A stretch of 64,000 nucleotides of DNA from Schistosoma haematobium (taxonomy: Eukaryota > Platyhelminthes > Trematoda > Strigeidida > Schistosomatidae): contig NC_067199.1 of NCBI RefSeq assembly GCF_000699445.3, positions 35,572,902 through 35,636,901 of the forward strand. The letters are read 5' to 3'. The stretch's first letter is position 1. Each line of letters begins with the position of its first letter. The notes below the pieces were generated by a model, which saw nothing but the letters and a program-made list of their open reading frames with translations, made no database searches and was not told the DNA's origin. The position numbers were made by a program, and so were the translations under genes. Of the stretch, positions 43,601-52,600 are shown piece after piece.

Positions 43601-46600
43601 TCCAAGGTCCATTTTAATACAGAAAAGATGGGGTTTTTATAACATTTTAAATATCCTTGGGTTGCTCGAAGATTCTGGAATGCTACTAAACATAATAGCA
43701 GTATAGCAATCAGCCAATCAGAACCTCTACATGTGACGTTTCACTTTCTTGATATTTTTGGCTAAAACTTCAAGTGAACGCTGATTGGATGAAACGCTTC
43801 TTAGTGTTTCCTGATCCTTGCTTGTCTTTTGCAACAAATTTTCTGGATCACACCAACAATTAAGATCATAATTTAAAATTGTATTGCAACGTTAAGGTCA
43901 TAATATTGTTAGTAATATAAGTGATGTTATAGAAATCTCTTACATTATATATTTGTATATTCAATAAATATTAGAGGACGAAACGGCTATCCAGTGCTCC
44001 CAGGTTTTCCATGATGGTCTAGCTTCAATTCACTCATGATCCTTACTATTAAAAAAGTATTGCTTCATTTTATTTCCTATAACTTTTGCATAAATTAAGA
44101 ATTTACTTTGTTATTACCTTAAACACTTTTAGCTCATCCAAACAATAATTAAACCATTAAAAATTGAACAAATTAAATAAATTCATTTGGGCGAGACTCT
44201 AATTTATGGACGACCCTTGAACAAATATTAAGTGACCTTGAGAACTATTAGCCAATCAGCAAACAGTCAGTATAGGGTAAAATATGTTATATGAAACCAA
44301 GAAAATAAAGTTGATACATTTCTTATACGTGGTTCAAAAACTTGTCAAGGTTAGAAAGAGGTTCAGAGGTTCTGAAATCATAATGCATGCAGTAGAGGAA
44401 ATCATCCATATGGCTACAGAATAGTCAGCCTCTGGAGTCATAATAAAGTCTCAAAAACTCTTTCAATCTCGACCACATAGCTTCAATATTGTTTATGTGC
44501 ACTCCGGTTGTTGAGTGCACAAAGTGCTACTTGTGGATAACGACAAGATGCACATAACCAAGCCTATGTAGGAGTCTCTAGGCTCTCCAAACATCCGTAT
44601 ATATTGTAGTGCCTGGCTGCAGCCAGTGTTACTGGTGGTTTTATTATCCAGTTCGCAATAATTGTCGTAATTTGCCTTAGTTAGGAATTATATATGGGGT
44701 TTTCATCACGAACTGACATCAGCTATAATGCCAGAAATTTATTTAGCCAAATGGATGAAAGTCTTTTGCGTTAAAATCCGAGATCTATTATCTTATACCT
44801 GATTAATTCGTCCATAAATTATAGCCTCGCCGTTTTATTTGTTATAGCCGCTCCATTATCACGTTTTGTACAAAATTCTCTGTGAACAGATCGTACTTTA
44901 GCATTAAGCACTGAAGTTGGCGCCGTAACCTTGAAAACTCTAAAACGCCTTTGATTGGCTCGTCCATAAACTAGAGCCTCGCCATTCATTTGTTTTTCTT
45001 ACATAATTTGTAATTACATTTAAACAACTTTAAATGGTACAATATTTGAAAGAAGAAAAAAAAACACAATAAATAATATTACGTAATATTTGTGAATATG
45101 TTGAAAGCATAATTAAATCTACAATTGTACTCTATAATTAGTTAGATAAGCAAAAAATAAACTGAACAGGAGAAGAATAATGAAAATTTTGAATCAAAAG
45201 TATTATATGCTCAAATTATTATATGTGAAAATAATTCCAATGTTTCGTCCAGAAAACTTGTCTGGACTTTCTCAGGATATGTTCAAATGTTTGTCGAAGA
45301 AAAAGCTTAATTAATTATGAAATAAGAAGAAACGTTCGTAAGACAATAATTGATAGATGACTGTTGAGCAATGCTATGGTGATGTTGGGAGTGCTCACAT
45401 AAATACTAGGACCAAATGAAGGTTATATACCAGTATGAGGAATTAGAATTATGATTTACAGTTGATGGTTAAGGTTAGGAATAAGATGTAAGGTTTTCAT
45501 CACGAACGGACGTCAGATATAATGCCAAAATAGTGTTTTGCCAAATGAATGAGTGAATTTCGCGCCAAAATCCAAGATCTATTATCGTATTCCTGATTGG
45601 TTCGTTCATAAATTATAGTCTTGCCAAATTAATTTAATTAAAAACTAGAATGCTTGTATTCGTAAAATTAATTTATATTTACTAACCAATTTAAAAGGTT
45701 AATCATATAGCCTATATTTTGTGTCAGGTATCAGTTGTACAGCTTAGAAATTATATTTTAATTCACTGAAAATAGTCCAGTAGTGTATGACAACCCATTT
45801 AATAGTCAAACTTCAATAGATTGATAGATATTTAAGAAAGCTAATGAAAGCTAATATCTCCTTGTTTCATAATCTTTATACATTAATTTTCATGCATGTA
45901 TTTATTTATTTCTCTTGATGAGAAGAATATTCTTCGTTCTCCTAGTGAAGTGCGGTGTCCGAAATATGGTAGTGATACATTGTATGCTATTCGCTAACCG
46001 CCCCTCCCCAACTGACTACTAGAGTGAGAACACAAGAGTGAGCGAGAAAGTGTATTGAACTACCAAATGAAATGCACAAATACTCATTCATATATATACT
46101 TCTCTATCCTTAGGAAATTAACCCCGATAAAATGCACTTGAACTTTGGGTCAATTCTGATTGCCATCGATTAACATTTTCCTAATTCTGACTGGGTTTCC
46201 GTATTAGTTTTTACTATAGAAAATATCAGAAGAGGTTTTTGTGAATATTAAAGTAATTTCTATAGTTGAGATTATGAGTCAATCGAAGCTAGACCACCTG
46301 GAAACACTGAACGGCCGTTTCGTCCTAGTATGGGACTTCTCAGAAGTGCTCACCCACGAACCCGACCTGCAAGTATGTTAGAATAAAGCAAAGGATAGTC
46401 AACCCAAGGCGCCCCATCAGTTTCAGTATTCATTGACGTTTAGACTGGGCTACATCTGCAGGTACGGACTATCTAGTTGAAGTTCGCACGAATATCGTAA
46501 TCAATGGTCAGAGAAATTGGGCGATATATCTAGTAGTCTATCACGCAGATCTGTTCATTCTGTTTTAAAATACTTATACTTTTTATTCTGTCTTCTCAAA

Positions 46601-49600
46601 TCATATTGTATAAACTTAATCTTATAAATGACTGTTGATGCCAATTACAACTTCTACAACTCTGATATTTATCTCGACAATTTTAATTAGCTAAGTTGAT
46701 GTGATATAAATACCGGAACCAATGCAAATCTATCTTAGGTTCAATGTTCCTTATAACTGAAGAACTGTATAACTTATTATTACTGTTATAAATTAGGAAT
46801 TTTATGAAAGCATGAATGAATAAAATGCCGATCAATGCGTGATACGATATAGACTCATGATAACTACACACGACACTAAATTATTGATAAATGTAAAGAT
46901 AAAAAAGACACGATAAGAATTGGAAGAACACAGTTTTCTTTTCAACAGTAATATAAACATAAATATGATTATACATCGATTAAAAAATATGACTTTTGAA
47001 GGTTATAACCACTGCAATTAAATCAAAACCTGACTACAAGGTTGAAACCTTGACAGACATTCCAATACATCACAATAACCTAATAATACATTGTTTCTGA
47101 TATTATAATCCTTCTTTTTTCCGGAAATCATAACAAATAAATTAGAGTGTATAATATTCGAAACTAATAAAACACTACATTTTTGCCAAGGAGAACTGTT
47201 CATTACTTCTATCATTAAAATTTAGCCATACGACTAAAACAAATAATCATGAATAATAAAAAACATTTCAATAATTAAATTCACTTGGTGTTGTTTGTTT
47301 GTATCTTCTCATTGTTGTTTAGGACTGTAAATGATCAGCTTATGACTTAAGACAATATCTAGACAATCCGCACAGGATGCACGTATGCCAATAAGAGACT
47401 GATCAACTCCAGTCCTAAACAACAATGGGAAGACACAAGCAAACAACACCAAGTGAATTTAAAATGTCACCCCATTGTATAAGCGACTGGCTATGAGGAC
47501 TTATTAGCTAAATAACTAACATCATGGCGTCTAAAGCGAACGGGACCTGGTTCGAGTTCCGGAGTAAACATCAACTCTGCGATACAGGTACATCCGGCTG
47601 ATAAGTCCCAAATCGGACGAAACGCGCGTCCTGGATTCCATTTCTAGCCACTATCTGTCATTTCAATAATTATCTAAATTTATTTAATGTTTTAAAACTT
47701 AAGATTTATTTGTTTGTTATTTATTCTGATAGTAATCTCTATGTTTTCATTGGTAATAAATCTGAATTTACTTATAAATCTGCTCACAAACACTGGTGCT
47801 ATTTATAAGTTACATTATTTTAGACGATATTCAATATCACTGAAAACTACATGTTGAGAAGTGAATAGATGCTTGCAAAAGCAACCTATTTTGAGACATA
47901 TTAAACACTGCTCTTAATTATCTACTAATTTCAGTTATCCAGTATATCTACAGCTTCATATGTAAGTTGTTAAAGACTACAGTGTTTTGTAAAACCACAT
48001 CTTAAATAATTTCAGGTTACTCACATTCGTATCACAAAATTAATACAAGTATCCGTAATGCATAACACGAGTCACTGTATCCAAGATGAAACTTTGTCAA
48101 TAACCTATGTGATCTATATCATTCAAACAAGTGAGTAACGTGTACTCAACACATCCAACTACACATCTTTCACACGTGAGAGATATTAATCGAAAGAAGT
48201 ATTGTAAGGATAAATATAGAAATGCAAACTGATCATGTTTATCTTTTTTCGATATTTCTTATTTAGGTCTAAATAAATTTGTTTTAATTGGTATTATTTT
48301 CACTTATTGTAAGGATATAATTCTTATTTCCCTTAAGCTGGAAGTCAACCACGATAATTTTCAGTACATCAAAACCCTTGGAATGGTTTTCAGCTAAAGT
48401 AATCAACAATCAAGAATAATTAAAGGACATCTTCCAGATTATGTAACAAACTACATAAAAAATGCTTAGTGATAAATGCATTCTTATAAAAACCAAATTC
48501 ATAACTGAATTAACCACTATAAGGTTCGGTGATTACAGAATTTCAATAGCTTTTAAATCACGAACTAATCTTAGCTAGACCACCATTGAAAGCCATGAAG
48601 CATTGGGCAGCTATTTCGTCCTAGCACGGGACTCCTCAGTAATGCGTGTCTACGGCCCCACCCCAGGGACTCAAAACCAGGACCACATTCGGTAAGACAA
48701 TTATCAATCTAAGACAACGGACGATCACGAATTGATCACCGTCAGATGCCAGCTCAATGTTAGAGAGGTTAAGCACTCGTGCGATCCCCGCGTGCAAAGT
48801 TATGGATGAGCACTGCTGAGAAGTTCCATACTAGGACGAAAGAGCTGTTCAATGCATCATGGATTTCACTAGTAGTTTAGCTAAGATCAGTTCGTCCTTT
48901 AGACACCACGGTTAAATCATAGTCAATGTAAAATTCCAAGATACCTCATTTCTTTCATTTTCAAAATTACTTTGATTATTTCAGGCTAAAATCAATTCAC
49001 TATGTGGATGTAATGCTATAGAATTCCCATACATAAATGAAAGCCTACCATTTTGTCTTGAAATGAGTTCATTTGTTAAAATAGGAAATTGTGATATTCA
49101 ACATCCAATCGTACGAAATTACACTATTAATAATTCTCCTACTACTTCTAATCAAAATCATACTCTATTGAAAGCTGACAAATTATTTTCGGTTAATCAA
49201 AATCAAGAAACAAAAACACATGAAATCCCATTTAATTTTGAATGTTTATCTGAATTAGAAGCTGTGAAAAATCGTGTACTATGTAAATCAGAGGTTACTA
49301 AACACTATCAGGTAAGTATTAACTTTAGATTTCGTTTCGAATATTTTTCATACAATAACGGTAAATGTGATGATTATTAAGGTATCCATTTAGACATATA
49401 ATATAATACAGGAGTATTTATATTATCTTCGAGTGATAGAATATTCACCTAAATATCTAAGGAATTTTATATTTGCATTTTTGTGAGGCTGATATTCAGG
49501 ACAGTTAGCTAATAAGCCAAAGATAAACACTGTAAGTGTTAAACAATTTAAAGATCATATAAACTCAACAACTCAGTAAATAATGAGATGACAGATACCA

Positions 49601-52600
49601 GGATCGAGTGTCAATGTGAACATCAACAATGAGATCCAGGTAGATCCGACTGATCAATAACAAAGAAAACCAAACGCCAGTTCTGAATAACGTAACCAAC
49701 GATGATCTTAATATAATTAATCTGGGTAAATAGTTCCGATTTAACACTCAGATAAGTATAATTAACTACACGATCAATTTGAGAATAACCCTAAAGAAAT
49801 ATTTTTTATGCAAGTCTGTGAAAATCACATATTACTTTTATGCATACTTTCAGCTAACATTTTTAATATGTATACGTATATGATATAAAAACTAGATATA
49901 TACCATTCTAATAAACAAATTTTATTTATTTATTTATTTGAACACATAAATATTGTTACAAGAGGACACCAAATATATATGCGCCACACCATATTTGTGT
50001 GCGTCGGCTGTGATACTGCCCGGGTGCCCAGACCGAAGAAGGTGATTTTCTTAGGAGGCCACACTCCGAGCCTTTGACCTAAAAATCTGATCCACAAGGC
50101 AGTGGAGCATCGTGAGAAGATGCAACCTCATGGTAGTCGGTGACCAACGACTGGTTCATATGCCATTTGCTCCTTCGGGATCTTGGAGCCCATGTGCACA
50201 ATTGGTTTGGGATCCGGTTAAAGCGTCGGACATTCGCTTTCCGTCCTCTCATTTTCGTAGACAACACCCCCGCCACAAGAAGGCAGTGAGTAGGACTTCC
50301 TTGGCAGAGGCCGTATACTTGTGGCCGTGTGAGAGCATTTCGAGGGGGAGGGCCCACCCCACTGTCGGTCATATCAGGGCATTTGGGGGCCTAATAAACA
50401 AAACAAACTTCTAATTATCATTTTACTAGTACTAACTACCTAAAAAATACCCAAATATTTCCTCATAATAAATCCATAGTAAGAAATTGTATAAACATAT
50501 CAACTACAGTATTTTGTAATTGAAACTATACGCTTAAAACTAAATTAGTATGTGTGCATGGAGTATATTTGGTAACGCATAAATGTAAGGACGGAAAACT
50601 ACAACATGGATGTGGAAAAAATACAAATGGCAGTTAAAATGTAAGTGTTCGGAGTTGTCATGATTATACAATTCATAGCTAAAGACAGTTTGAATACACA
50701 AGAAGTATTGAATTTCTTGGCTGGATTAATGCTACATTAAGTTTTCATTCATTATAACTATCAAAAAATCTTTAAGTATTTCCATAATTACTAAGGAATT
50801 AGAAGCAGTTATCATTATGTGTGAACAGTTTTAAATTCATTTAATTACATGATTACTTGTAAATTGGTCAAAACATTTTATCATATCTAATAACATATTG
50901 GTACATTACATTAAAGTAATTAGCTCAAAAAGGGATATGAATAGTTGTTAACTGGGTATTATGTACCTCATTACACTCATAGAACAGAAAACTTATGGGA
51001 TTAAAAGTTAGAATATACGAAATTAATGAGTATTGTGAGACTAAAACTTCGAATAGCTTGAATATATTTTTAGTAGCACAGAAAAGTAACATGTTCATAA
51101 TTATATCTTTACAGGGTGATGTGGTACTATCTTGCACACTTCCATGTGCTTTCTTCGCTTATGAAACAGACAGATCAACATCGACTTGGCCAACGAAATC
51201 ATGGCAGTTAAGTTGGCTATCAACAAGAGCTGGAAAAAAGGTGGCCAACAGACCCGATTTAGTCGGATATCGGTTGGCGAAAGAAAGGTTAGATGCATCT
51301 GAGGGTGAAAAAGAAGCACAAGAGTTCTTAGCAAAAAGCAACGTTTTAGAAAGGAATTTACTAGCAATCATGCTTATCCGACCAAATTTTAACGTCCATA
51401 AGGTAAGCTGTCAGCTTATCACTTATAATTCTTAACATTACAGTAGACTGAACAACTAATGAAGCAATTTTTATTACAGTTCATGTGATCTGGGTATGAC
51501 AAAGAATACTCATTTACCAAGTACAGATTCACGCACTCGGCTTCAATCCACACTTCAAGTGTGTAGATTAGAGATATTATTTAATTGTCGAAGCTAAAGT
51601 GGAGTAGAGTTCAAACTGGCGACTCAGTGGTTAAGAACAGAACACTTCTAACCAGATCCATTACTTAGGCGAAAGATTGACGTTACGGTCATGTTACCAC
51701 AGGGAAGTTTTACAATATTATATCACTGAATTCCGACTGAACCCTTTTATCACGAATCAGAATCAATATATTTTAGTCTATTTTAACTGTCAAAAATTAT
51801 GAAGCAGTGGATTGTAATGGTGTTTCCGATGATGATATTAAGAAACTGATAGTAAACAAAGGATTCATGACTACATAACTACTAATTTTAAAGTATTCGA
51901 TTGTACAAGGATAGTTTTCATTAAAAAGGAATCTGAATTGTTAAGATCTAAAATGTAATTCAGTGATTAACATACATTCGAATACCTGAGATGGAATACG
52001 CCCAGCTGAATTTGTTAAAAGTTATCTATTAGCAGAAATAAGATACATTTATTAATGCAATCTGAGACCAATCTCCAAAAACGTCGCACGTGGACGTGAC
52101 TTTGGCTAACTAGTTTGATCTCAAGACATCCAAGGCATTTAGCTACGAGTATGTCTCTGATGAAAACTAGATTCGTTAAAAGAACGTGTCAGAAAATCTA
52201 ACATGCTACAATAATTAATGCAAGAATAACTCAGAAATAGTAAACAGAAGTACCAAGACCGAACAGTTAATTGCGGATCTCGGCTGAAACGATTTATTCG
52301 AGCATAACGAATCGGTCATAAATTTGCAGGGGCAAACATTACTTACTTACTAACACCTGTCAACCCTCGTGGAGAAGCACAAGCCATCCGTCAGCATTCT
52401 TCATCCAACTTTGTACTGGAGAATCCTTTCCAGTTGCTATACATCTTATTCATGTCTGCTTCCAATTCTCGACGCAGTGTGTTATTTGGACTTCCATTTT
52501 TACGTTTCCCTTCAGCATTAACAGTTAGAGCTTGAGCAGTTTGATTATTTCCTCAATGTGCGTCCTATATAAACTTTCAACATTTTTCTCCTAATTTTCT

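Larger units (their letters stand above)
1153..48984 (+). other. 47.8-kb intron of the DEG/ENaC gene
   Basis: Bounded by a GTAAGT donor and a TTTCAG acceptor in matching phase. It holds most repeats listed here. I see no further host exon. The stretches between listed repeats (for example 2698-3261, 3751-4084, 7128-7827, 9710-10009, 10221-10635, 15613-16139, 18351-18699, 21301-21643, 28386-28867, 30456-31023, 34626-35144, 42091-42709) are AT-rich with no signal I can name. Confidence 0.8.

Noticed and set aside
43476..43706. 76-codon open frame inside the long-TIR element
   Set aside because: It overlaps the inverted arm and has no transposase motif.
50112..50414. Plus-strand frame also present at 56474-56884
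   Set aside because: Opposite to the element's tail direction; shared only because the two copies are almost identical. Coding status of either strand is unproven.
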